A DNA stretch of 64,000 nucleotides from an uncultured Olsenella sp. (GTDB lineage: Bacteria > Actinomycetota > Coriobacteriia > Coriobacteriales > Atopobiaceae): positions 1 through 64,000 of the forward strand of contig OMVJ01000003.1 in the NCBI GenBank assembly GCA_900314495.1, written 5' to 3'. Shown here piece by piece: positions 9,056-18,032 of this stretch. The translations under genes were made by a program, and so were the position numbers. The first letter of the stretch is position 1, and each line of letters opens with the position of its first letter. A model generated the notes under the pieces. The model did not search any database. It was not told the origin of the DNA and worked only from the letters and a program-made list of their open reading frames with translations.

Positions 9056-10036
9056 ATGGGCCGTGGGGAGAGTGGCAAGAGGCCGGTGCTCCTGGCGTCT
9101 GACGACGAGGGCGCCACGTTCCTGGTTGGGGGGTCGCTCTCTGCGCAGGAGGCTTTGCGGGTGCTTGGCCTTTCCAAGCCGCAGGTGGCGCGCGTGCTTG
9201 CCGAGGGCAGGTTCGTGCGCGTGCCTGGCGGGCCGGAGGCTGCCAAGGGGGTGGCCGGCCGTGCCTGGAGGCTGCGCTTCTCTGCCGGGCACCCGCTGCG
9301 GGAGGTCCAAGCTTCGGCGCGCAGGGCGGCCCAGGGGCAGTTGAATGTGGTGCTTCAGGACTCCTTCCTCCTGGCGGCAGACAAGCCCGCGGGCCTCATA
9401 GTGCACGGGGACGGCACGGGCAGGGAGACCCTTACGGACCGCGTGCGCGCCCACCTGCTTGGGCAGGGCCTTCCCGGTGCCGCCTGCCGCGCCCAGGCGG
9501 TGCAGCGGCTGGACGAGGATACAACGGGCGTGGTGCTCTTCTCGCTTGCGGAGGAGTTCCAGGGCGCCCTTGACTCCCAGGTGGCGGGGCATGCCATGCA
9601 CAAGCGCTACCTGGTCATGGTTCGCGGCGGCTTTCCCGCGGGCGTGCGGACCATTTGCGAGCCCATAGGCCGGGACCGGCACGACGCGCGGCGCATGCGC
9701 GTCTCTCGCACGGGCAAGGAGAGCGTCACCCGCGTGGCGAAGCTGGACGAGCGCGGCGGATTCTCGCTGCTTGGCTGCCAGCTGGGGACCGGCCGCAGGC
9801 ACCAGATTCGCGTGCACCTGGCAAGCCTGGGGTACCCCATTGTTGGGGACGCCCTGTACGGGGGCCCGCGCGACCGTCGGGGACTCATGCTGCATGCCGC
9901 GGAGGAGTCGTTTGCGCACCCCGTGACGGGCAAGCCGGTCCGGGCGGCGGCACCCTGGCCAGCACGCTTTGCGGAAGTGTTCCCGCAAAGAAACGTGGAA
10001 TGGGGCATACTTGATGCGACCGAGTACCAGCGGTAG
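9056..10036 (+). CDS. RluA-family pseudouridine synthase
   Basis: Enzyme that isomerises uridine to pseudouridine in rRNA or tRNA, 326 residues. The N-terminal ~90 residues resemble an S4-like RNA-binding region (VLGLSKPQVARVLAEGRF). The catalytic motif is QRLDEDTTGVVLF, with the essential Asp, and the C-terminal motif GRRHQIRVHLASLGYPIVGD is clear. ATG 9056 with AGGTGG upstream is preferred over the TTG at 9029. Motif LDEDTTG in place of LDxxTSG is a common variant. The modified position cannot be read from sequence. Confidence 0.9.
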   Translation: MGRGESGKRPVLLASDDEGATFLVGGSLSAQEALRVLGLSKPQVARVLAEGRFVRVPGGPEAAKGVAGRAWRLRFSAGHPLREVQASARRAAQGQLNVVLQDSFLLAADKPAGLIVHGDGTGRETLTDRVRAHLLGQGLPGAACRAQAVQRLDEDTTGVVLFSLAEEFQGALDSQVAGHAMHKRYLVMVRGGFPAGVRTICEPIGRDRHDARRMRVSRTGKESVTRVAKLDERGGFSLLGCQLGTGRRHQIRVHLASLGYPIVGDALYGGPRDRRGLMLHAAEESFAHPVTGKPVRAAAPWPARFAEVFPQRNVEWGILDATEYQR

Positions 10037-10113
10037 GAGTTTTGGTCCGGAGCTGCAGCATTGAGTTCCCGCACGGCGGGTTGAGGGGCCCGCGCGGGGA
10101 GAGGAGAGCCGCC

Positions 10114-11742
10114 ATGCCCAATACCATGCGAGGAGTCTATACAAACCTCACTGACATTCGTCGCAGGGTGTTTTCCGAGGTTGCGAACGTCTGCTATTCC
10201 GTGGGGGAGAACCCCGAGATGGGCTTGGGGGACTTCGACACCAAGTTCGAGGAGCTTCCGTACAAGATCATCCCGGGCGACGTTGCCACGTACAGGGAGT
10301 CCGTCTTCTTGGAGCGGGCCATTGTATCGGAGCGCATCAGGCTTGCCATGGGCCTCTCGCAGCAGGGCGTGGACCGTCCGGTCAAGATCTCCGAGGGCCT
10401 TGTTGCCGCGGCGGGCCCGGAGCAGTACTACGAGCCCCCGCTCATCAACGTGATCAAGTTCGCCTGCAACGCCTGCAAGGACAACGTGTACGAGGTCACG
10501 AACACCTGCCAGGGCTGCCTGGCGCACCCTTGCAGGGAGATCTGCCCCAAGGGCGCCATCAGCTTCGTGAACAAGCGTGCCTACATTGACCAGGAGAAGT
10601 GCATCCATTGCGGCATGTGCGCCAAGACCTGCCCCTATGAGGCCATCCACCACTACGTGCGCCCCTGCGCCGCCGCCTGCGGCATGAAGGCCATCAAGTC
10701 CGACGAGCACGGCCGCGCGGACATAGACCAGTCCAAGTGCGTTGCCTGCGGCCAGTGCCTCATCAACTGCCCCTTCGGCGCCATTGCCGACAAGAGCCAG
10801 ATTGCCCAGGTAATCTTCTCCATCCTGGCCAAGGAGGAGGTCATCGCCATAGTCGCCCCGGCCTTCGTGGGCCAGTTCGGCGGCAAGGGCGACGTGGGCA
10901 AGCTCCGCAACGCCTTCACCCAGCTGGGCTTCTCCGGCATGGAGGAGGTTGCGCTAGGCGCGGACCTGTGCACCATCCAGGAGGGTGACGACTTCCTGGA
11001 GGAGGTCCCGGAAAAGTACCCCTTCATGGGCACCTCCTGTTGCCCCGCCTGGTCGGTCATGGCCAAGCGCGAGTTCCCCAAGTACGCGGACTGCATCTCC
11101 ATGGCGCTCACGCCCATGACGCTGACAGCCCGCCTGGTGCGCCAGACGCACCCCAAGGCCAAGATCGTCTTCGTGGGACCTTGCTCGGCCAAGAAGCTGG
11201 AGGCCATGCGCCAGTCCGTCCGTTCGGAGGTGGACTTCGTGCTGACCTTCGAGGAGATGGCCGGCATGATGGACGCCAAGGGCATTGACTACCTGAAGCT
11301 CACCGACGAGGGCTCCGACTTTGACCAGGCCTCCGCCGACGGCCGCGGCTTTGCCGTGGCCGGTGGCGTGGCAAGCGCCGTCGTCAACGCCATTCACCGC
11401 GAGCACCCGGGCATGGAGATCAAGATTGCCAACGCCGAGGGCCTGGAGGAGTGCCGCAAGATGATGAAGGACGCGGCCAAGGGCAAGTACGACGGTTACC
11501 TGCTGGAGGGCATGGCCTGCCCGGGCGGCTGCGTTGCCGGCGCCGGCACCCTGGTTGCCATCAACAAGTCCGCGGCCGCCGTGAAGCGCTACGCCAAGCG
11601 GTCCTCGCGCCAGAATGCCACCGAGAACGGCTTCCGCATGCTGATCCCCACCCTGGAGCGGCCCGAGGACAAGGTCAACTTCGGTGACCACGAGATTGCG
11701 GAGACGGATGCCGCAATGATCAAGGAGAAGGGCAAGGAGTAG
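10114..11742 (+). CDS. hydA: Monomeric [FeFe]-hydrogenase, group B type
   Basis: Cytoplasmic hydrogenase that interconverts protons and H2, normally disposing of electrons in fermentation; 542 residues. A Cys-rich N-terminal cluster region begins at CNACK (about 118) with CQGCLAHPCREIC. Two ferredoxin motifs follow, CIHCGMCAKTC (about 163) and CVACGQCLINC (about 209). H-cluster motifs are TSCCPAW (about 307), GPCSAKKLEA (about 355) and EGMACPGGCVAG (about 467). The TSCCPAW form and extra N-terminal cysteines match group B monomeric enzymes. ATG 10114 follows GAGGAGAG. The maturases HydE, HydF and HydG are not in the window. Confidence 0.93.
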   Translation: MPNTMRGVYTNLTDIRRRVFSEVANVCYSVGENPEMGLGDFDTKFEELPYKIIPGDVATYRESVFLERAIVSERIRLAMGLSQQGVDRPVKISEGLVAAAGPEQYYEPPLINVIKFACNACKDNVYEVTNTCQGCLAHPCREICPKGAISFVNKRAYIDQEKCIHCGMCAKTCPYEAIHHYVRPCAAACGMKAIKSDEHGRADIDQSKCVACGQCLINCPFGAIADKSQIAQVIFSILAKEEVIAIVAPAFVGQFGGKGDVGKLRNAFTQLGFSGMEEVALGADLCTIQEGDDFLEEVPEKYPFMGTSCCPAWSVMAKREFPKYADCISMALTPMTLTARLVRQTHPKAKIVFVGPCSAKKLEAMRQSVRSEVDFVLTFEEMAGMMDAKGIDYLKLTDEGSDFDQASADGRGFAVAGGVASAVVNAIHREHPGMEIKIANAEGLEECRKMMKDAAKGKYDGYLLEGMACPGGCVAGAGTLVAINKSAAAVKRYAKRSSRQNATENGFRMLIPTLERPEDKVNFGDHEIAETDAAMIKEKGKE

Positions 11743-11797
11743 GCAGGGGCGGTGCCGCCGGGTGCCCTTGGCGCCTGGCGGCACCGGTTTGCCTGCC
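11742..11797 (+). terminator. Hairpin after hydA
   Basis: CGGTGCCGCC pairs with GGCGGCACCG, with outer GGCAGG/CCTGCC pairing. The T-run is short, so termination here may be partial. Confidence 0.5.
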
Positions 11798-11829
11798 GTT
11801 GCGCACGGTAACGGACCCAAGGCAGAAAA

Positions 11830-11880
11830 GGGCGGGGCGCGGCTTGTGGACCGCACCCCGCCCTGCTTGTTGCGCTTTGA
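11830..11880 (+). terminator. Second terminator hairpin after hydA
   Basis: GGGCGGGGCGCGG pairs with CCGCACCCCGCCC around an eight-base loop, followed by a T-rich stretch. It lies between hydA and the convergent small gene at 11908 and is the stronger of the two hairpins. Confidence 0.6.
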
Positions 11881-11907
11881 CGGCTTGCGCCTGGCGAAGG
11901 ACCTGCC

Positions 11908-12213
11908 TTACGCCTTCACGCCTTTGGTGGAGGGGTAGAACTCGCAGTGGTCGAAGACCTCCTTGATGGTGTGGCCGTCAACGAAGGGGAGGGAGAGGAA
12001 CTCGTCCACCGTGGGAACGAGGTCGCTGCAGTCGACGAAATGGTTCTTGCTGTTGCGAATGCTGGTGTCCTGCGCGCGCCATGCCTCATAGTTGACGTCG
12101 GTGAGGTAATAGACCTTCGAACCGCACTTCATGTATACGGAATGGTTGACATGCAGGTAATCTGCCAGCTCGTCGTAATTGATGTCGAGCTTCTCCTGAG
12201 CGATCTTTCCCAT
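11908..12213 (-). CDS. Hypothetical protein, 101 residues
   Basis: A soluble, Tyr/Asp-rich protein of 101 residues with no signal peptide or membrane span. I do not recognise the family. ATG 12213 is preferred because AAAGGA sits six bases upstream; ATGs at 12219 and 12228 are too close to or overlap that site. Aromatic clusters (VYYLTDVNYEAW, FDHCEFYP) suggest a folded domain. It is monocistronic, convergent with hydA, and its codon use is less GC-rich than that of hydA. Genes of this kind can be immunity or accessory proteins, but nothing here shows it. Confidence 0.7.
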   Translation of the reverse strand: MGKIAQEKLDINYDELADYLHVNHSVYMKCGSKVYYLTDVNYEAWRAQDTSIRNSKNHFVDCSDLVPTVDEFLSLPFVDGHTIKEVFDHCEFYPSTKGVKA

Positions 12214-12442
12214 GGTCATTCCTTTCAATCAAAGGGCCAGACCTGTACATGAACAGATAGTACCCCGCTGGGTGGGGTTGCAGACCAACAGTTTCGTCGA
12301 GTTAGGCGAGCGTTAGGTATAGTGCGGCAGGCCGATTTCTTGCACACTTTTGGTCAGGTTGTGGTAAACAAGCGGAACGAAGGTGGACGAACATTGCTCC
12401 CAAGGCGGCCAACGCCTGGCAAAATTGATGCAAGTTTGATTA

Positions 12443-13096
12443 CTAAACAACCAATGCCCGCAGGTCTGGCGGGTTGTGGGCAAGCACCGTGGCACCAGAT
12501 TCCAGCAGTTCCGCCTCGCTCCTGAAACCCCACGTCACAGAGATGCAGTCGCACCCTGCGTTGCTTGCGGTGGCGAGGTCGACCTCGGAGTCCCCAATGT
12601 AGACGCACTCCCGCGGGCTGACCCCAAGCTCGCGCATGCAGGCGAGCACGGTGTCGGGCGCCGGCTTGCGGCGAATGCCCTCCGCCTCGCGCTCGCCAAC
12701 CACCACGTCGAAGAGCCCCGGGAAGAAGCGGCGGATGAGCACCTGAACGGCCGAGTCCACCTTGTTGGAGACCACGCAGCAGGGCACGCCGTCAGCCCTG
12801 AGCGCGGCAAGAAGCTCTGGTATGCCGTCGTAGGGAGCGGTGCGGTCCAGGCTGTGCTCGGCGTAGTGCGCGCTGAAGTCCTGGAAGACGCGGCTGGTCA
12901 CCTCGGCGGGGGTGCCGGCGGGCACCGCCAGGCCAACGAGCCTGCGAATGCCGTTCCCTATGAAGGCCTTGACCTCCTCGCGCGAGCGCGTGGGGAGGCC
13001 GTTCCTCAGCAGCGCGTAGTTCACGGACGCCTGCAGGTCGGCGCTCGTGTCCAGAAGCGTTCCGTCCAAGTCGAAAACAGCCACGCTGTAGTGCAT
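12443..13096 (-). CDS. HAD-superfamily phosphatase, phosphoglycolate-phosphatase-like
   Basis: Hydrolase of small phosphate esters, 217 residues. Motif I is DLDGTLLDT at residues 8-16 with both catalytic Asp, motif II VVSNK, motif III Lys in RRKPAPD and motif IV YIGDSEVDL. A helical cap sits between motifs I and II. This is the Gph/PpaX arrangement; 2-phosphoglycolate or pyrophosphate are likely substrates but cannot be told apart. ATG 13096 has GGAGG nine bases upstream; the long in-frame extension to 13378 is antisense to the next gene and lacks a start site. Confidence 0.88.
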   Translation of the reverse strand: MHYSVAVFDLDGTLLDTSADLQASVNYALLRNGLPTRSREEVKAFIGNGIRRLVGLAVPAGTPAEVTSRVFQDFSAHYAEHSLDRTAPYDGIPELLAALRADGVPCCVVSNKVDSAVQVLIRRFFPGLFDVVVGEREAEGIRRKPAPDTVLACMRELGVSPRECVYIGDSEVDLATASNAGCDCISVTWGFRSEAELLESGATVLAHNPPDLRALVV

Positions 13097-13118
13097 CTTC
13101 GTGCCTCCGTCTGACTTC

Positions 13119-15173
13119 CTAGCCTGCCGTGGTGGCCTCTGGGGCCGAGGATCCCGCTGCGTCGCCCTGCGTGGCGGCGCTGGAGCCGGCGTCGCTGCCA
13201 GAGGAGGGGTCGGAGCTGCCGCCACCCAGGATGACCGTGGTGTCCGCCTGGATGTTGGGGGCCGAGACGGCCGCCTGCGTGGCGTTCGTGGCAACCACCG
13301 TGACGGGAATGCGGGTCTCGATTCCGCGCGTGGGGTCCAGGAGCACGTTGAGGTAGGTTCCGGTGGAGTCCGCGTCAAGCGCCTCCAGCGGCACGATCAG
13401 GGAGTCCGGGATGCTCTGCAGTATGACCTGGGCGTCCGCCTGCATGCCCACCTTGAGCGCGGGGTCCGGGTCGCCTATGACCACCCTCAGCGGGAAGGCG
13501 TGCCCGCCGGAGCTGGTGGTTATGGTGCTGGTGCCGACCTCTGCAACGGTGCTGGTTACCTGGAGGTCGGGGACGTCCGGGAAGCTGATCCTGACCTCCT
13601 GGCCAACCTGCGCCTTGCTAACCTGGCTGTCGGTTGCGGGCACCTGGATCACGAGTTGGCTGGTGTCCTCTATGGTGCAGAGCGCGGACGTGGTGCTGAC
13701 GGTGTCTCCAACCGCCACGTCGGAGTTGGCATCGGTTATGGTGCCGGAGATGGGTGCCGTGACGGTGAGCTTCTTGCGCTGGGCGACCGCCCGGTCGTAG
13801 GCGTCCTGGTAGTTCTTCAGGCCGTCCTGGGCGCTCTTGAGGGTGGACTTTGCGGAGGCGAGGACGGTGCGGGCGTTGCTCAGCTGGTCGATGGAGCTCC
13901 TGAGCTGGGTCTCGTCCCCAGAGAGCAGCGTCTTCATGGGGCTGGAGAGCTTGGAGGTGTCCAGCCCCTTCATGAGGTCGTCGGCGTTGGCGGTGTCGGC
14001 GATGCCGTCGCCGTCGCTGTCCACTATGTCCGCCTTGCCGTCGGCGTTGAGGTCCACGGAGTCGGCCTTGCCGTCCCCGGTGGTGTCCACGTGGTCTACC
14101 TTGCCGTCGCCGGTGGTATCGAACGCGTCCGGCTTTCCGTCGCCGTTGAGGTCTGCCGCGTCCGGCTTGCCGTCGTCGTTGGTGTCTATGGTGAGCTGCT
14201 GCGCCGCCGGCGTGCTGCCGCCTGCGCTGCTCACGATGCTCTGGATGGACGACCAGGCCTGGACGATGGGCTGCTGCGCCTCCGTCAGCGCCTTGGTGGC
14301 GTCCTCCACCGCCTTGGTCTTTGCCTCGATGTCGCCCTTCGCCTCGTCGAGCTTGGTCTTGGCGTCAGACTCCGCCTTGTCTATCTCTGGGTTGGAGATT
14401 ACGAGCAGGGTGTCGCCCTGTGCCACGTGCGTGCCCTCGGCAACCGAGGAGCTGGCAACCGTGCCCGTGACCTCCGGCACGACGTTTGCGGAGTTCACGG
14501 GTTCCAGGGTGACCGAGGCGGGTATGGTCTCCAGGAACTCGCCCTTCTGGATGGTGGCGGTGTCCAGGTCCTGCTGGGGGTTCTCGTTCTGCGCCGGCTT
14601 GGTGACCTCGTACACCGCGTAGGCCCCGCCTGCCACCAGCGCGGCAAAGAGGATCAGGAAGAAGCCGACGAAGAAGGCGCGGTGCCGGCGGCGGGATACC
14701 TCCGGGTTGCGGTTGGCCTGCCGCTTGGTCAGGTAGGCGCCTGCCTTGGCGTCGTTGCGCAGGGCGCCGTGGTCTATGCTCACCCTGGCAACCTCGCGCT
14801 TGCGCAGGGTCTGCGTGGGCACGTCCGGCAGGGGAGCCTGCGCCCTTTGCGTGGGGCCTTGGCTGGCTTCGGCCGCTGGCAGGGGGTGGGTCTCCGGGTA
14901 GAGCTCGCCCACCGGCGCCTGTGCCGGCTGGGTGGAGGGGGGGACGGGCGGGGCTGCCGCCAGGACGGTTGCCTGGTCCTTCGCCGCAGGTGCGGGCACA
15001 TGAACCGCGGGCATGGCGTTCGTGGGGTCCTGGGCGTCGTCGGCCTGCTCTTCGGGTTTCTGCTCCGCCGGCGGGTTGGGCTGTGGGCCTTCCCGCAGGT
15101 CAGCCTCGTCCGGGGTGGTTCCGTCGCTCTTGAAATGCTTGCCGCTTGCCGCGTTTGAGAAATGTTTGGGCAT
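13119..15173 (-). CDS. HlyD/RND-type membrane-fusion protein with calcium-type repeats
   Basis: Periplasmic-adaptor-like protein, 684 residues. About 160 cytoplasmic residues rich in Pro, Gln and Ala precede one membrane span (about 163-185). Outside come a lipoyl/barrel half (TIQKGEFLETI, VPEVTGTVASSSVAEGTHV), a coiled-coil hairpin, and the second half (LTVTAPISGTITD). The hairpin tip, about residues 325-395, contains six DxNxDGxxD-like units as in thrombospondin type 3 or EF-hand loops, which is unusual. No ABC transporter adjoins, so its partner is unknown. ATG 15173 has an AAGGATG-like site; the gene is divergent from aspS. Confidence 0.85.
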   Translation of the reverse strand: MPKHFSNAASGKHFKSDGTTPDEADLREGPQPNPPAEQKPEEQADDAQDPTNAMPAVHVPAPAAKDQATVLAAAPPVPPSTQPAQAPVGELYPETHPLPAAEASQGPTQRAQAPLPDVPTQTLRKREVARVSIDHGALRNDAKAGAYLTKRQANRNPEVSRRRHRAFFVGFFLILFAALVAGGAYAVYEVTKPAQNENPQQDLDTATIQKGEFLETIPASVTLEPVNSANVVPEVTGTVASSSVAEGTHVAQGDTLLVISNPEIDKAESDAKTKLDEAKGDIEAKTKAVEDATKALTEAQQPIVQAWSSIQSIVSSAGGSTPAAQQLTIDTNDDGKPDAADLNGDGKPDAFDTTGDGKVDHVDTTGDGKADSVDLNADGKADIVDSDGDGIADTANADDLMKGLDTSKLSSPMKTLLSGDETQLRSSIDQLSNARTVLASAKSTLKSAQDGLKNYQDAYDRAVAQRKKLTVTAPISGTITDANSDVAVGDTVSTTSALCTIEDTSQLVIQVPATDSQVSKAQVGQEVRISFPDVPDLQVTSTVAEVGTSTITTSSGGHAFPLRVVIGDPDPALKVGMQADAQVILQSIPDSLIVPLEALDADSTGTYLNVLLDPTRGIETRIPVTVVATNATQAAVSAPNIQADTTVILGGGSSDPSSGSDAGSSAATQGDAAGSSAPEATTAG

Positions 15174-15216
15174 GGTCGCATCCTTGATTTCATTACGATA
15201 TGGAATCCTCTGCATC

Positions 15217-15246
15217 TTAACGCAACGTGGGCATGCGTAGTACAAT
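15217..15246 (+). promoter_or_regulatory. Candidate aspS promoter
   Basis: TTAACG at 15217 and TACAAT at 15241 are separated by 18 bases, about 95 bases before the aspS start. No T-box-like leader was seen between it and the gene. Confidence 0.45.
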
Positions 15247-15339
15247 GCAACACTGCGCGCCTTCCGCCGTCTACGGAGTGGCGCCTTCTGCTGGTTTACC
15301 GCCCGGACGACACGGGGCGGGTTAGACGGAAGGACTTGC

Positions 15340-17109
15340 ATGCCCACGTACTCCCTGCACACCCACACCTGCGGCGAGCTTCGCCCCCAGAACATTGGCG
15401 AGACCGTCACCCTTACCGGTTGGGTCTGGCACCGCCGTGACCACGGCGGCCTCATCTTCATTGACCTGCGCGACCGCGCCGGCGTGACGCAGATCTCCTT
15501 CGACCCGGAGCATTCCGGCGGCACCGCCTTCCACGCGGCCGAGCGCGTTCGCTCCGAGTGGCCAATCAAGGTCACCGGCACCGTGCGCCAGCGCCCGGAG
15601 GGCCAGGACAACGAGAAGCTGGCCACCGGCCACATTGAGGTCCTGGTGTCCGAGCTGGAGGTGCTCAACACCTCCAAGACGCCCGCCTTCCAGATTGAGG
15701 ACCACGTGGACGCGTCGGAGGACGTGCGCCTGCGCTACCGCTACCTTGACCTGCGCCGTCCGAAGATGATGGCCAACATGCAGCTTCGCTCGGACTTCAC
15801 CTTTGCCATTCGGGAGGCGCTCCACAACCGCCAGTTCATGGAGGTGGAGACCCCCTCGCTCTTCAAGTCCACGCCCGAGGGCGCGCGTGACTTCCTGGTG
15901 CCCAGCCGCACGCAGCCCGGCCACTTCTACGCCCTGCCCCAGTCCCCCCAGCTGCTGAAGCAGCTGCTTATGGTGGGTGGCGTGGAGCGCTACTACCAGG
16001 TTGCCAAGTGCTTCCGCGACGAGGACCTTCGCGCGGACCGTCAGCCCGAGTTCACGCAGGTGGACATTGAGATGTCCTTCGTCACGGAGGACGACGTCAT
16101 GGGTGCCCTGGAGGAGGTGCTGAGGGACGCCTTTGCCAAGGTGGGCGTGGACATGCCCACCCCGCTGCGCCGCATCAACTACTGGGACGCCATGGACACC
16201 TACGGCATAGACAAGCCGGACACCCGCTTCGGCATGCACCTGCACGACGTGACCTCCATCTTCGCCCAGTCCAAGTTCAAGCTCTTTGCCACCGCGGCCA
16301 AGACCGAGGGCCAGTACGTGAAGGCCATCAACGCCAAGGGCGCCGGCAAGTGGCCCCGCGCGCAGATTGACAAGCTGGCAGACGTGGCAGCCACCTTCGG
16401 CGCAAAGGGCCTGGCCTACATCGCCTTCCGCGAGGACGGCAAGGTCACCAGCCCCATCGTCAAGTTCTTCTCTGAGGAGGAGATGGCCGCCCTCAAGGCC
16501 GAGATGGACGTGGAGCCCGGCGACCTGGTCATGTTTGCCGTGGCTGACCGGAAGACGGCGGACGAGATCTTGGGTGGCATGCGCAACCACATGGCCGACG
16601 CGCTGGAGCTCCCGCGCGAGGGGCACGACTTCCTGTGGGTGGTCAACTTCCCGCTCTTCCACTGGGACGAGGACCGCAAGGCCTACGCCGCGGAGCACCA
16701 GCCCTTCACCCAGCCCATAGAGACGGACATCGAGCGTCTTGACTCCGACCCGCTCTCCGTCGGCTCCTGGACCTACGACTTCGTCATGGACGGCTTCGAG
16801 GCCGGCGGCGGCGGCATGCGTATCCACAACGCCGACCTGCAGATGAGGATCCTGGAGAAGCTGGGCTTCACCGAGGAGCGCGCGGAGGCGCAGTTCGGCT
16901 TCCTCATGGAGGCGCTGCGCTACGGTGCGCCCCCCATGGGCGGCTTTGCGCTGGGCCTGGACCGCGTCTGCATGCTGCTGACCAAGTCCGACTCCATCCG
17001 CGAGGTCATGGCCTTCCCCAAGACCAGCTCCGGCTCAGACCTCATGTCCGGCGCGCCCAGCGAGGTCTCCGGCAAGCAGCTGAAGGAAGTCTCCCTCCGC
17101 ATCCTGTAG
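15340..17109 (+). CDS. aspS: Aspartyl-tRNA synthetase
   Basis: Class II synthetase charging tRNA-Asp, 589 residues, the bacterial-type length with a GAD insertion domain. An N-terminal OB-fold anticodon-binding domain (VTLTGWVWHRRDHGGLIFID) is followed by motif 2 CFRDEDLRADRQPEFTQVD and motif 3 GFALGLDRVCMLL. GGAAGGA precedes the ATG. The last ~50 codons plus downstream sequence recur in diverged form at 19.1 kb. Discrimination between Asp-only and Asp/Asn charging cannot be decided here. Confidence 0.97.
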   Translation: MPTYSLHTHTCGELRPQNIGETVTLTGWVWHRRDHGGLIFIDLRDRAGVTQISFDPEHSGGTAFHAAERVRSEWPIKVTGTVRQRPEGQDNEKLATGHIEVLVSELEVLNTSKTPAFQIEDHVDASEDVRLRYRYLDLRRPKMMANMQLRSDFTFAIREALHNRQFMEVETPSLFKSTPEGARDFLVPSRTQPGHFYALPQSPQLLKQLLMVGGVERYYQVAKCFRDEDLRADRQPEFTQVDIEMSFVTEDDVMGALEEVLRDAFAKVGVDMPTPLRRINYWDAMDTYGIDKPDTRFGMHLHDVTSIFAQSKFKLFATAAKTEGQYVKAINAKGAGKWPRAQIDKLADVAATFGAKGLAYIAFREDGKVTSPIVKFFSEEEMAALKAEMDVEPGDLVMFAVADRKTADEILGGMRNHMADALELPREGHDFLWVVNFPLFHWDEDRKAYAAEHQPFTQPIETDIERLDSDPLSVGSWTYDFVMDGFEAGGGGMRIHNADLQMRILEKLGFTEERAEAQFGFLMEALRYGAPPMGGFALGLDRVCMLLTKSDSIREVMAFPKTSSGSDLMSGAPSEVSGKQLKEVSLRIL

Positions 17110-17175
17110 TGAGACGCGGGGCCGGTTCTCGCGTCTCATTGCAATGAGACACGGGGACGCACCTTTTGTCTCATT
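17110..17175. repeat. Tandem pair of REP-like palindromes behind aspS
   Basis: Two imperfect palindromes begin directly at the aspS stop. The first (17110-17140) pairs GAGACGCG with CGCGTCTC. The second (17143-17175) is a 33-bp unit with ends AATGAGAC and GTCTCATT around CGGGGACG and CCTTTT. The same unit recurs at 19296 and, inverted, at 21619. The form resembles REP sequences mobilised by RAYT-type transposases; no such gene is in the window. Confidence 0.75.
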
Positions 17176-17190
17176 TCGCGTTTGGTGTGT

Positions 17191-17226
17191 GGCGCCCATC
17201 CGGGGTCCCCGGGTGGGCGCCTTCTT
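17191..17226 (+). terminator. Terminator downstream of aspS
   Basis: GGCGCCCAtCC pairs with GGGTGGGCGCC and is followed by TTCTT. A diverged copy of the same hairpin lies at about 19349-19376. Confidence 0.65.
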
Positions 17227-17304
17227 GTGCCTGCTAAGTTCTTGTGGCGCATACTGAAACCGGTTCACACGCCCAATGCCGTGCGAAATGGGCTCTGAGC
17301 GTGT

Positions 17305-17397
17305 ACCTCCATACTGGCATCCGTGGGCTAGAGTGGTGGTCGAATCGCCCAAAGGGCACCAGGAGACTCTATCGGCAGGAAGCATCAGCAGGTCTTG
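17305..17397 (+). pseudogene. Remnant of a capA leader and first codons
   Basis: This stretch matches the region just upstream of and into the capA-type gene at 19987. Shared blocks include CGTGGGCTAG, GGCACC-GGAGA and GAAGCATCAGCAGG in the same order and spacing. It contains no open gene. It marks the left copy of a duplicated aspS-capA junction. Confidence 0.6.
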
Positions 17398-18032
17398 CTA
17401 CATTTCGGATTCTCCAAAAGGTGTAATCACATGTGAAAACGTTCTCCGCATGACGATTGGACCTTGCGCCGGGTGAGTCTGTGCAAGAACTATCGTAAGA
17501 AGGTGCTTTGCCGCAGCAAAGTGCATACCTAGATGGTCTGGAAGCTTTGGGGTTCTAAGAGCGTTCGGATAGTTTCGAAATCCAAGGGCCTTCGAATTTC
17601 GTGAGCTGGGGGCACTCCTTGGATTTCGACGGACTTCGTAGACTCCAGTTGATGGTCCTCCCTATACGACCTAACTGCCATGAAGCACATGGTCTGTAGG
17701 AACGTGGAGAGCGTGGCGTGTTAAGTCGGTTTCTTTTCTTAAGGGTACCGATATCCTGTACCTTCACTCATCTTCTCTCGAGCACACGGCACTAATGACC
17801 GTATATATTGACGCGGGCTTCATGCTGTCCACGGTCGTGATGGGTGGAGACTTGAAGGAGTACTCGTCATCCAGGATGACGGTGGCTTATATGAGGATCG
17901 ACGGCGGGACGAGCTCGCTGGGGTATCTGATGGCGGTGTAGTGCAAGAAAGTCACTTCGTCGCCGCTTACCTCCGCAACCTTAGCGACCAGGCGATTGCT
18001 ATGACGTTGGCGACACATTTGACGCCGTCTGT
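17398..18032. other. Degenerate intergenic part of the island
   Basis: About 635 bases with lower GC than its surroundings and no recognisable gene. An 11-bp inverted repeat, GAAATCCAAGG with CCTTGGATTTC, lies at about 17577-17628. A 48-codon open frame at 17795-17941 begins with ATG but has no clear ribosome site and no recognised similarity. It looks like decayed transferred DNA. Confidence 0.5.

Noticed and set aside
13119-15173. Complete tripartite efflux pump
   Set aside because: Only the membrane-fusion protein is present; neighbours are a HAD phosphatase and aspS, with no ABC or RND pump.
17795-17941. A 48-codon ATG frame in the aspS island
   Set aside because: No ribosome binding site and no recognisable family; kept only as a note in the intergenic entry.
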